Below are positions 9,226-17,229 of a stretch of 64,000 nt of DNA, piece by piece (positions within the stretch are counted from its first letter, which is position 1; the number at the start of each line of letters is the position of its first letter). This DNA is from JBBATK01 sp044224515. GTDB taxonomy: Bacteria > Bacteroidota > Ignavibacteria > Kapaibacteriales > NICIL-2. A program made the translations under genes and the position numbers. The stretch covers positions 248,001 to 312,000 of the forward strand of contig JBGAKH010000003.1 in assembly GCA_044224515.1 (NCBI GenBank), read 5' to 3'. The notes under the pieces were generated by a model, which was given only the letters and a program-made list of their open reading frames with translations, did no database searches and was not told where the DNA came from.

Positions 9226-10491
9226 ATGAATGTTTCCGAACAGTTTTGTCGCGAACTAGCCCACGCCCTTTTGGATTGCGTTGGACATGGACGTTTCGCG
9301 AATAGCGTCATCCAGAAAAAGTTTAGTGCAAATCGGCAGTGGAGCTCCGACGAACGCTCACTTTTTGCGGAATCGCTTTATTTCATGCTCCGCAACCTCC
9401 GTCGGCTGGAGTACGCTATTGAGTCGACGTTATCGGACAATTTGCAGTCTTCATTACGGATTGTGATGGCGGCCTTTCAGATCGCTCGCGTACAAGCTCC
9501 GTCCGTCATTCTCCGTCAGGCTCGCATTGAAGCCTCCACGATGACCCAGCGCTGGAAAGACGCTGACCGCACTCGCGCGTTACGCTACTCTTTGCCTGAG
9601 TGGCTCGACAGTTTGGGAGAAAAGAGATTGGGAAGTGCGTGGACACCTTTTATTGCCGCTACGCACGAAGAACCGAAAGTGCAGCTTCGAGTCAACAGAC
9701 TTCGTTGCGAGCGTGCGCATATTGAGCAGGCCCTTCATGCGTATGGCTTAAAGACGCAGACTTCAGAGCTCAGCCCGGACGCCGTAATCCTCTTAGGTTT
9801 TACCAATGTGTTTGCTCTCAAAGAGTTTAAGGATGGTTTATTTGAAGTGCAGGACTCAGGCTCGCAAACCATTGCACCCTTTGTGGACGTGCAGGAAGGC
9901 ATGCGAGTTATCGATGCATGTGCCGGCAGCGGCGGAAAGTCTTTGCATTTGGCAGCTCTCATGCAGAATAAAGGACGTATCCTGTCGATGGATACAGAAG
10001 AATGGAAGTTGAACGAACTACAAAAGAGGTCTCGTAGAGACGGAGTGAGTATTATCGAGACACGTCCAATAAGTTCAACAAAGAGCATTAAGCGCCTACA
10101 TGCTTCGGCAGACAGAGTGTTGCTCGATGTGCCCTGTTCCGGCTTGGGTGTGTTGAAGCGCAATCCCGATACAAAGTGGCACCTACAGCCCGAAGATATC
10201 CAGCGCTTTGTCACCATGCAGCGCGATATTCTGTCGCAATACTGCAAAATGATGAAGCCGGCCGGAAAGCTCGTCTACGCAACATGTAGCATTCTGCCGG
10301 AAGAGTGTGAAGATCAAGTACAATGGTTTCTGTCAACACACCCGGAATGGGTGCTTGAAGAAGAACGAAGAGTGATGTCGCACGAACATCAGAGTGATTC
10401 ATTTTATATGGCGAGGCTCCGCCTCGCCTCGAAGAAGGCCGGAAGCGACATCAGTGAAGCAACTTCAAACGCGACTTCTGCGGCATCTTAA
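9226..10491 (+). CDS. rsmB: RsmB/NOP2-family 16S rRNA cytosine-5 methyltransferase
   Basis: A 421-residue SAM-dependent methyltransferase. An N-terminal NusB-like helical region (about 1-130) is followed by the Rossmann domain, with SAM motif I DACAGSGGKSLHLA (about 227-240), motif IV DVPCSGLG and the catalytic-cysteine motif ATCSILPEE. These two cysteines are the signature of m5C RNA methyltransferases, and the NusB-like start favours RsmB (C967 of 16S rRNA, E. coli numbering) over RsmF. The protein normally ends near FYMARLR; here about 20 extra low-complexity residues (Ser/Ala/Thr-rich) follow. The junction carries a perfect GGCGAGGC-TCC-GCCTCGCC hairpin at 10410-10428. The gene is monocistronic or leads to selD about 230 bases downstream. 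Confidence 0.88.
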   Translation: MNVSEQFCRELAHALLDCVGHGRFANSVIQKKFSANRQWSSDERSLFAESLYFMLRNLRRLEYAIESTLSDNLQSSLRIVMAAFQIARVQAPSVILRQARIEASTMTQRWKDADRTRALRYSLPEWLDSLGEKRLGSAWTPFIAATHEEPKVQLRVNRLRCERAHIEQALHAYGLKTQTSELSPDAVILLGFTNVFALKEFKDGLFEVQDSGSQTIAPFVDVQEGMRVIDACAGSGGKSLHLAALMQNKGRILSMDTEEWKLNELQKRSRRDGVSIIETRPISSTKSIKRLHASADRVLLDVPCSGLGVLKRNPDTKWHLQPEDIQRFVTMQRDILSQYCKMMKPAGKLVYATCSILPEECEDQVQWFLSTHPEWVLEEERRVMSHEHQSDSFYMARLRLASKKAGSDISEATSNATSAAS

Positions 10492-10719
10492 AAGCCCGGT
10501 GTGTGAAGCTCGAAACGATCAGTTGAAGTATTATAAGATTAACTTTCAAATCCGGCAGGCTGTACGCATAGTACCGGACAGCTGATTTCGGAGCTCTGCA
10601 CATCGACCTGTGCCGGACATTGGGTTGATTCTGACGAACGAGTTGCATAGGGGAATAGGTGTCGGGAATGCAGAATGGCCGTAATTGGTGCGATTATTGA
10701 ACGACAGAGCGGATTGTCC

Positions 10720-11817
10720 ATGGAATCAAAGCAGATGCAAAATTTAGAGCAGATTAAATTGACTCAGTACAGTCACGGTGCGGGCTGTGGCTGCAAGTTG
10801 TCGCCTGCCGTTCTCGACAAAATTCTGCATTCGAACGACACACCGCAGAACTATCCCAGACTGATTGTGGGGAACTCCACTCGCGACGATGCGGCGGTGT
10901 ATGATTTGGGTAATGGACAAGGACTCATCAGTACGACTGATTTTTTCATGCCCATTGTTGATGATCCCTATGATTTCGGACGTATCGCGTCCGCCAACGC
11001 GATCAGTGATGTCTATGCCATGGGTGGCACCCCCGTGATGGCCATTGCCATCTTGGGTTGGACCATCGATAAAATTGCCCCGGAAATCGCTGCCGACGTG
11101 ATACGAGGCGCGCGAGACATTTGTGCGGAGTCCGGCATTCCCTTGGCAGGTGGACACAGCATTGACTCTCCCGAACCCATTTTTGGCTTAGCCGTCAATG
11201 GTTTGGTAGAGCTTAGCCGTCTTAAGCAAAACTCCACCGCAACCGTCGGCTCTCATCTCTATCTTACGAAAGCCCTTGGTGTGGGAGTACTGACGACCGC
11301 CGAAAAGCAATCAAAGATCTTGGATGTACACAAGACTGTTGCTCGCGACTCCATGATTCGCATCAACAGCATTGGATCAGCCTTGGCTCAATTGCCGGGT
11401 GTGAGTGCCATGACCGATGTAACAGGATTCGGCTTGCTGGGTCACCTCATTGAAATGTGCGAGGGCAGCAATGTATCGGCTGAGATTTCCATGTCGGCTC
11501 TTCCGACCCTGTGTGACCTCCGACCCTATATTGAGGCTCGCTGCACCCCGGGCGGTACCAAGCGTAACTGGCTCAGCTATGGTTCTAAAGTACAATTGGG
11601 TGAGCAGTCGGACTTGTCGGAGCAATTCGATGCCTCGTACAAAGCGCTAGCGTTGCTCTGTGATCCCCAAACAAGTGGTGGACTCCTGGTAGCCGTTGAA
11701 CAGAGCGCCGAAGAAGAATTCTTGCACCTCTTGCAAAGTCGTGGCATGGACGACTGCTGTCGGCCCATCGGCACCATTGTCGATAAGCGCAATTATGCAG
11801 TTGTGGTGCACGACTAA
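10720..11817 (+). CDS. selD: Selenide, water dikinase
   Basis: SelD makes selenophosphate from selenide and ATP, the selenium donor for selenocysteine and for selenouridine in tRNA. The 365-residue product begins with the family hallmark QYSHGAGCGCKLSP; C23 and K26 correspond to E. coli C17 and K20. The key position is cysteine, not selenocysteine. Further family blocks are TRDDAAVYD, TTDFFMPIVDDPYDFG (ATP/metal aspartates), GGHSIDSPEP and DPQTSGGLL. I start at the ATG at 10720; the frame is open to an ATG at 10675, and an ATG at 10735 would match the E. coli length best, so the start is uncertain. No selA, selB, tRNA-Sec or mnmH lies in the window, so the pathway it feeds is not visible here. 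Confidence 0.95.
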   Translation: MESKQMQNLEQIKLTQYSHGAGCGCKLSPAVLDKILHSNDTPQNYPRLIVGNSTRDDAAVYDLGNGQGLISTTDFFMPIVDDPYDFGRIASANAISDVYAMGGTPVMAIAILGWTIDKIAPEIAADVIRGARDICAESGIPLAGGHSIDSPEPIFGLAVNGLVELSRLKQNSTATVGSHLYLTKALGVGVLTTAEKQSKILDVHKTVARDSMIRINSIGSALAQLPGVSAMTDVTGFGLLGHLIEMCEGSNVSAEISMSALPTLCDLRPYIEARCTPGGTKRNWLSYGSKVQLGEQSDLSEQFDASYKALALLCDPQTSGGLLVAVEQSAEEEFLHLLQSRGMDDCCRPIGTIVDKRNYAVVVHD

Positions 11818-12072
11818 GTTGGCAAGCTTGCCTGTTCAGCCATGGTGCAGTATCGAAGAACGCCGGCTCAACATAAGGAGTCTCAGCGCCCGTTGAAGTG
11901 TTGGGTTGGTACAATAGGGTCGGTCTCAAACCAATCCGCGGGCCGGGTCAAAAATCTGACATTTCAACAGTCCCATAATTCTCTACCTATCCCTCCCAAT
12001 TATTCTGCTCGGGTTGGTTATTTTGCCTTTTTGCAAGCCCTTAGATTATCGACCCTTTCCTCGGGGAATACC

Positions 12073-13158
12073 ATGAATATCGGAGTACTTACAGAGACAC
12101 TGGCCAATGAGAGTCGGGTAGCCCTGACACCGGATGCCGTAAAGCAACTTAAAGCCAAAGGATTCTCCATTTTTGTGCAACAAGGTGCAGGTTTGGCAGC
12201 CTCGTACGAAGATGCCGCGTACATCGCCCAAGGAGCTGTTATTGTAGCCGGAGCGAGCGAACTCTGCTCAAGCAGCGAGATTGTCTGTAAAGTCCAAGCT
12301 CCAACTGTAGCCGAGGTTGCGATGTTCAAAGAGGGCACGTCGCTGATATGTACACTCAATGCCTGGAAAAACGCAGATGTCGTCGAGGCCTTGAAGGCAA
12401 AGAACGTGAAAGCCTTTGCATTGGAGCTTATCCCGCGTATCTCACGTGCACAGAGTATGGATATCCTCTCGTCAATGGCTTCAGTAGCCGGCTATAAAGC
12501 CGTATTGCTCGCAGCAGCTGCCAGTGGACGATTTTTCCCAATGTTGGTTACAGCGGCAGGAACATTGGCTCCCACGAAGTGTTTGGTGATAGGAGCAGGT
12601 GTGGCGGGACTTCAAGCGATTGCCACGGCGCGACGCTTAGGAGCGATTGTAGAAGCTTTTGACGTGCGTCCTGCGGTGAAGGAACAAGTGCAGAGTCTTG
12701 GTGCCAAGTTCGTGGATATTGATCTCGGACAAGGTGACACAGAAACAAGCGGTGGCTACGCGAAAGAGCTCAGCGATGATGCGAAGCGCCGACAACAAGA
12801 AGGATTGGCTAAACACGTAGCCCAGTCCGATGTGATTATCAGTACTGCGGCCATTCCCGGAAAGGCAGCACCTAAAATTCTCACGGATGAGATGCTGGCA
12901 CAAATGAAGCATGGATCCATCATCGTGGATCTCGCAGCGGAAACCGGTGGGAATACCTTCCAGACCAAAGCAGGGGAAACAGTAGTGACATCTAATGGTG
13001 TGAGCATCATCGGACCGGTCAATCTGCCATCCTCCATGCCCATGCACGCCTCGCAGATGTATGCCAAGAATTTGGTGAATATGATGCTTCTTTTTGTGAA
13101 AAAGGAAGGTATCAGCGTTCACCTCGATGATGAGATTCTTAGCGCCTGTTGCGTGTAA
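12073..13158 (+). CDS. pntAA: NAD(P) transhydrogenase alpha subunit part 1 (soluble NAD-binding domain)
   Basis: A 361-residue soluble domain I of proton-translocating transhydrogenase. It aligns with PntA from the opening IGVLTETLANESRVALTPD through the nucleotide site GAGVAGL (174-180) and AFDVRPAVKEQV to the family ending LDDEI plus a short tail. In complete systems this domain moves hydride between NADH and NADP+ together with the membrane subunit PntAB and NADP-binding PntB. Neither follows here: the next gene is a histone-like/DksA fusion. GGGG lies seven bases before the chosen ATG; the frame extends upstream to 11842 but that part has no family similarity. An alanine dehydrogenase is the alternative, but the ARRLGAIVEAFDVRP segment is PntA-like. 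Confidence 0.88.
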   Translation: MNIGVLTETLANESRVALTPDAVKQLKAKGFSIFVQQGAGLAASYEDAAYIAQGAVIVAGASELCSSSEIVCKVQAPTVAEVAMFKEGTSLICTLNAWKNADVVEALKAKNVKAFALELIPRISRAQSMDILSSMASVAGYKAVLLAAAASGRFFPMLVTAAGTLAPTKCLVIGAGVAGLQAIATARRLGAIVEAFDVRPAVKEQVQSLGAKFVDIDLGQGDTETSGGYAKELSDDAKRRQQEGLAKHVAQSDVIISTAAIPGKAAPKILTDEMLAQMKHGSIIVDLAAETGGNTFQTKAGETVVTSNGVSIIGPVNLPSSMPMHASQMYAKNLVNMMLLFVKKEGISVHLDDEILSACCV

Positions 13159-13166
13159 AACTATAT

Positions 13167-13195
13167 TTGCTCAGGAACTGCATCTGTGCTATAAT
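13167..13195 (+). promoter_or_regulatory. Candidate sigma-70-type promoter for the H1-like/DksA gene
   Basis: TTGCTC at 13167-13172, a 17-base spacer and a consensus TATAAT at 13190-13195. Transcription would begin near 13203, leaving a leader of about 105 bases before the ATG at 13309. Confidence 0.5.
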
Positions 13196-13308
13196 CGCCG
13201 CCAAATTTTTTGACGGGGGCTGGGACTTTTATTGTACGCAGGAAATTCGTCGGTCTGAAACGGTCTACTACTAGAAAATACATTCTCTATATTTCTTGAA
13301 AGTCTGTT

Positions 13309-14394
13309 ATGGCAACGAAAAAGAAAGCGAGCGCTTCAGCTTCAGCAGCGAAGAAAACTTCGTCCGCAGGAAGCAAGAAAGCCGCAGTAAAGAAGAAGGT
13401 GACATCCACCAAAAAGACTGCTGCACCGTCTGTAAAGACGAAGTCCTCAGCCACCACCAAGAAAAGCTCAGCCGCTCCGGCCAAGCTTAAGAAGAAAGCA
13501 GCAACTCCACCATCACCCAAGAAAGGTATAATGAAGAAGGAAAAACCAGCCAAGAAGGCCGCTCCGAAGAAAGTCGTTCCAAAGAAAGCAAGTACAGCAC
13601 CGGCAAAGAAGGCAGCTCCGAAGAAAGCTGCAGCGCCTGTGAAGAAGGTGGCCGAAAAGAAGGCACCGCTAAAAGCTACGGTAAAGAAGGTTGAAGAAGC
13701 ACCGAAGGCGAGCAAGGAGCTGAAGAGCGTTCAGATTCCTGCGCCTTCGGAAGGAAAGGCTTCAAAGGCTATCGTGTTGTCTCGTGGTGCCGGTCCGGTG
13801 CGCCGTCCGAAGAAACCAAGCGGGAACAGCACCCCGAAACTCGAACCACGCGTGAAGAAAGACAGTTCGAAGAATGAAGAGATGTTTGAGCGCACACAGT
13901 CCGCGCCGACGATTTCCGCACCAAAGGTGACCGAGTTCTTCCAATCAACCAGTTATCAGACTCCTGAGCCTGTTAAACCGAAGCCAAATGTGCGCTACTC
14001 GGACAAAGATTTGAAGATGTTCAAGGAGTTGATCGACAGCGAGAAAGAAAAAACACTCGAAGAGTTACGCATGCTCAAGGAACGTCTCGAGGATCTTACC
14101 AATTACGAAGCGTCTGAAGAAACAGCCGTGTATTCTATGCACATGGCTGAACAAGGTTCGGAAGCGGTTGAACGCGAAAAGACCTATGCGCAGATTCAAC
14201 GGACGACGGATTACTTGCGTAAACTTGATGAAGCATTGACACGCATCGGCGAAAAGACATACGGTATCTGTCGTCAATGCGGCATTCTTATCGCCAAAGA
14301 ACGTCTGATGGCAGTGCCCATCACGACCTTGTCCGCTTCTTGGAAATTGCGTCAGCAATGTCCGACCGATGGAGTGGATCGTATCGGTAAGTAA
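13309..14394 (+). CDS. Histone H1-like lysine/alanine-rich tail fused to a DksA/TraR-type domain
   Basis: A 361-residue two-part protein. Residues 1 to about 140 are almost entirely Lys, Ala, Pro, Ser and Thr with repeated AAPKK/PAKKA units, as in eukaryotic histone H1 tails and bacterial HctB-like DNA compactors; this should bind DNA or RNA without sequence preference. After a linker, residues about 228-361 match DksA/TraR: a helical hairpin (MFKELIDSEKEKTLEELRMLKERLEDL), then ALTRIGEKTYGICRQCG and KERLMAVPITTL. DksA proteins enter the secondary channel of RNA polymerase and modulate initiation with ppGpp. The zinc finger is half lost: C321 and C324 remain, but where the second Cys-x-x-Cys should be the sequence reads S342-A-S-W345. 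A strong terminator follows. Confidence 0.88.
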   Translation: MATKKKASASASAAKKTSSAGSKKAAVKKKVTSTKKTAAPSVKTKSSATTKKSSAAPAKLKKKAATPPSPKKGIMKKEKPAKKAAPKKVVPKKASTAPAKKAAPKKAAAPVKKVAEKKAPLKATVKKVEEAPKASKELKSVQIPAPSEGKASKAIVLSRGAGPVRRPKKPSGNSTPKLEPRVKKDSSKNEEMFERTQSAPTISAPKVTEFFQSTSYQTPEPVKPKPNVRYSDKDLKMFKELIDSEKEKTLEELRMLKERLEDLTNYEASEETAVYSMHMAEQGSEAVEREKTYAQIQRTTDYLRKLDEALTRIGEKTYGICRQCGILIAKERLMAVPITTLSASWKLRQQCPTDGVDRIGK

Positions 14395-14425
14395 ATACGT
14401 ATAGCTTAGCCAAAGTCAGTATCGC

Positions 14426-14450
14426 AAAACCCCGCCTTTGGCGGGGTTTT
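14426..14450 (+). terminator. Intrinsic terminator after the H1-like/DksA gene
   Basis: Perfect stem AAAACCCCGCC/GGCGGGGTTTT with a three-base loop, 31 bases beyond the stop codon. Confidence 0.93.
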
Positions 14451-14724
14451 ATCGTTATATACTATTTCGAGACTAGCTCCTTCACTTCCTACGCTGAAAC
14501 ACTGTTTGATGACTCGTTGCAATCCATGAGCGTTTGACAATGAGTGGACTGATGCTCGCAGCATGCATGAGTTTCCATGTTAAAGATTACCACGAGTGAG
14601 GGCTAACAACGATGTGTCGTTGGATGAAGATGGGAAGGTTTCAGTATATGCGTCATGGTGACGTGAAGCAATCGTGTAGCTGAAGAATCCTAGGCGCGCA
14701 GTTCAATCGTAGAGTCGTTTAATC
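14451..14724. other. Intergenic, nothing recognised
   Basis: Lies between the terminator of the H1-like/DksA gene and the stop of the convergent DUF354 gene. No gene, repeat or RNA structure stands out. Confidence 0.6.
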
Positions 14725-15765
14725 TTAGCGCAATTGCGAGCACTGATCGACGAGTTCTAGAATGCGCGTGAGCACACTCGTGTTCTTCCAATCGTCATGT
14801 AGGCTGCGCGTGCGCGGACGAAAAACGAGTTGATCGACATCGTCGGGCTGCTCAAGAAAATGTAGCTTGTGTAATGAAGCAAGGTATGTGTCAACCGCCG
14901 GACGTCGTCCGGTGAACATGCTGTAGGTAGGCGTTCCGAGCAATGCCGCTTCGCGGTTCATAGTTCCGCCGCCACTTACCACAATGTCTGACCAGTAGAG
15001 TAGTTGCATACCCGGTAGAGCTCGATCCGGTATGCGCACATTAATAAGTCCTTCGCGATCGATCACCGATTGTACCAGCGCGCGATCTGTCTCGGTTCGT
15101 GGGGTTACTATGGCAATGACATTCGCTTGGGTTTTTAAGAGGCGCAGCAATGCCACAAGGATGTGTTCACTTCGCCGGTCATGATAATTCGACGTCATGG
15201 ATGAAGGACGTACCGTCAGCAAGGTAGCGTCATCCGGAATGTCAAGTTGAGAACGAAAAGTTGGGTCCGGACTAAATGAACTGAGGTAGACATTTTCTTT
15301 GAGTCCGTCGTAGCGTTGAATCTTGTGTAGAGGCAGTGCTGCTTCTTTGAGCGCGGAATCAGGCAGTGCTTTCGGACACGCCAGTATGCTCGCGCAGCGT
15401 TTGAAGATGTGCATCTCCGTCCACTCATAATCGAAGAGGAGAAGGGAAGGAATGTTCATGATCCACGCCGCAATAGACAAAGCTCGAGATCCGTGGCTCA
15501 GCGCGACATCCGGTGCAAAGCTTCGTACGACTTGGGATAGGGCAAAACTGCGCGCCAATAGATTGCTAATCTTTCTGAGACGGCCGGCTCCCGCATGCTC
15601 GCCGACAACAACAAATTCAAGTCCGGAGTCTTCTAACAGCTGAATGGTTTGTGCATAGCGACGCGTTGTAATAAGGACGGAGTCTCCGCGCGCTTTCAAT
15701 GCCGCCACAATTGGACGGAAAAAGGGCACATGAGGAGAGTTGTCGATGTCGATCCAGATCTTCAT
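14725..15765 (-). CDS. DUF354 family glycosyltransferase-fold protein
   Basis: A 346-residue protein of the DUF354 family, which has the GT-B fold of UDP-GlcNAc 2-epimerases and glycosyltransferases. The start KIWIDIDNSPHVPFFRPI is the family signature, and later blocks (DVALSHGSRAL, LLFDYEWTE, VSGGGTMNREAALLGTPTYSMF) sit where the donor-sugar site of the GT-B fold would be. The family occurs mostly in archaea and some bacteria and its substrate is not established; surface polysaccharide or lipid synthesis is a guess. The frame opens ten codons earlier, but the ATG at 15765 matches the family start. It runs toward the upstream fusion gene and stands alone. Confidence 0.85.
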   Translation of the reverse strand: MKIWIDIDNSPHVPFFRPIVAALKARGDSVLITTRRYAQTIQLLEDSGLEFVVVGEHAGAGRLRKISNLLARSFALSQVVRSFAPDVALSHGSRALSIAAWIMNIPSLLLFDYEWTEMHIFKRCASILACPKALPDSALKEAALPLHKIQRYDGLKENVYLSSFSPDPTFRSQLDIPDDATLLTVRPSSMTSNYHDRRSEHILVALLRLLKTQANVIAIVTPRTETDRALVQSVIDREGLINVRIPDRALPGMQLLYWSDIVVSGGGTMNREAALLGTPTYSMFTGRRPAVDTYLASLHKLHFLEQPDDVDQLVFRPRTRSLHDDWKNTSVLTRILELVDQCSQLR

Positions 15766-16120
15766 ACGTGGTCTACCAGGCAAGGACTGTGCCATACAAC
15801 GCTCATCGGATGCTAAATGGTCATTGTAGCGGAATTTTGGATCTATACGCAGCTCTTATAATGCTCAGAACGTTGTATTTTGCGCCACATTCGTTGAAAA
15901 TGGGCTTAATGGCGCATCGCTGACAGAATAGCTCTTGTAGCCTCATAAGGATGGGTTTCATAGTACTTCTTTGGGTTGGATATCTCCGGTGTGCAGTTAG
16001 GTTCGGCTTTGCGCAGGTCTTTGTTCTCAATGGCAAATACCGCGTATCACCGCTGTACTCAGACTCCCTTCAATCGACGATATGCTTGGCAGTTGACAAA
16101 TTATTTAACAGGAGTAAACC
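15766..16120. other. Divergent intergenic region upstream of the 3-hydroxyanthranilate dioxygenase gene
   Basis: No gene. A TATAAT hexamer occurs near 15858 on the plus strand without a well-placed -35, and a strong AGGAG ribosome site lies immediately before the dioxygenase ATG. Promoters for both flanking genes should be here. Confidence 0.4.
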
Positions 16121-16645
16121 ATGGCTATTGCAGGCGCATTCAATTTGAAATCCTGGATTGACGAACATCGTCATCTGCTCAAGCCTCCGGTCGGCAATCA
16201 ATGTGTGTATGCGGATACGGACTTCATTGTGATGATCGTCGGCGGACCAAATTCTCGCAAAGACTATCACTTCAACGAAGGTGAAGAATTGTTTTATCAA
16301 GTTGAGGGGGAAGCCGTCATTAAGATTATTGACGACGGCAAGCCGCGTGATATCGTCATCGGCGAAGGAGATATGTTTCTGCTTCCACCGCGTACGCCGC
16401 ATTCACCGCAGCGCAAAGCCAATACGGTTGGCCTGGTTATCGAACGTAAACGTGAAACCAAAGAGCTCGATGGCTTCCTTTGGTTCTGCGAGAATTGCGG
16501 CGAAAAACTTTACGAAGAGTACGAGTACGTTAGCGATATCGTGCAGCAACTTCCTCCGATCTTTGAGCGCTATTATGGAAATCTCGAACATCGTACGTGC
16601 AAGAAGTGCGGAACAGTAATGGAGCCACCGGTTAAGCTCAGCTAA
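16121..16645 (+). CDS. nbaC: 3-hydroxyanthranilate 3,4-dioxygenase
   Basis: A 174-residue cupin dioxygenase that opens the ring of 3-hydroxyanthranilate to 2-amino-3-carboxymuconate semialdehyde (ACMS) using Fe(II) and oxygen. The cupin core shows GGPNSRKDYHFNEGEELFYQ with the expected His-x5-Glu iron ligands and a third His in PRTPHSPQR. The C-terminal rubredoxin-like site typical of the bacterial enzyme is present as CENC (123-126) and CKKC (160-163). An AGGAG ribosome site sits ideally before the ATG. The ACMS decarboxylase gene lies two genes downstream, so these two steps are coupled. Upstream steps of tryptophan breakdown (kynureninase, kynurenine monooxygenase) are not in the window. 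Confidence 0.95.
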   Translation: MAIAGAFNLKSWIDEHRHLLKPPVGNQCVYADTDFIVMIVGGPNSRKDYHFNEGEELFYQVEGEAVIKIIDDGKPRDIVIGEGDMFLLPPRTPHSPQRKANTVGLVIERKRETKELDGFLWFCENCGEKLYEEYEYVSDIVQQLPPIFERYYGNLEHRTCKKCGTVMEPPVKLS

Positions 16646-16751
16646 GCTCCGCAGCTTCAGTGCTCGTTGTCTCTCGATTTGATCTTCGCTTTGAGGATCT
16701 CCTACGCGATTCGCTGTGCGCTCTTGCTTGTACTGAATAACACACCTTACT

Positions 16752-17138
16752 ATGATCAAGGGACTACAAACAGTCGTCTACGAAGTGCCTGATATGGATG
16801 CTGCGAGAGTGTTCTACTCGAAACTGTTTCGATGTGAACCCTACTTCGACCAACCTTTTTACATAGGCTTTTCAATAGCAGGGTTTGAACTAGGTTTACA
16901 TCCCGAGCACCCGACAACCGAACGGGTCCGTAATGTGGTTGCTCATTGGTCCGTTGATGATATTCGCGCTGAGTTAGACTATTGGTTGTCCTGCGGTGCT
17001 GAACTTGTTGATGATGTATACAGTGCGGGTGGCGACATCCAAGCTGCAGCGGTTCGTGATCCTTTTGGCAATGTCATTGGACTGATCTCGGATCCTACCT
17101 TCTCTGTTGTACTAACTTCCGCTCAAGGCGGTCATTAA
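16752..17138 (+). CDS. VOC (glyoxalase/bleomycin-resistance) family protein
   Basis: A 128-residue single-domain protein with two beta-alpha-beta-beta-beta halves typical of the vicinal-oxygen-chelate superfamily: it starts LQTVVYEVPDMDAARVFYSKLF and ends VRDPFGNVIGLISDP. A putative metal site would use His/Glu positions such as FELGLHPEH and the final strands. VOC members include dioxygenases, isomerases and binding proteins, so chemistry cannot be assigned. Its position between the 3-hydroxyanthranilate dioxygenase and ACMS decarboxylase genes suggests, by context only, a role in handling the ring-cleavage product. Confidence 0.82.
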   Translation: MIKGLQTVVYEVPDMDAARVFYSKLFRCEPYFDQPFYIGFSIAGFELGLHPEHPTTERVRNVVAHWSVDDIRAELDYWLSCGAELVDDVYSAGGDIQAAAVRDPFGNVIGLISDPTFSVVLTSAQGGH

Positions 17139-17229
17139 CTTAAAACAACACGTCAAGAGAGCTGAAGCTCGCGTCTCTGCCTCGTAGGGACGGCTGCAGG
17201 AGTTCTCTAACGTCCGCGTAACATCACTC

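Noticed and set aside
9042..9311. 89-codon minus-strand frame upstream of rsmB
   Set aside because: It overlaps the start of rsmB on the opposite strand and has no protein features.
10720..11817. Selenocysteine in SelD or nearby genes
   Set aside because: SelD has Cys at the key position, and no gene here appears broken by an in-frame TGA at a conserved Cys position.
13287..13715. 142-codon minus-strand frame rich in Phe and Ala
   Set aside because: It is the exact antisense of the Lys/Ala-rich tail of the H1-like/DksA gene; the Phe/Ala composition simply mirrors AAG and GCN codons.
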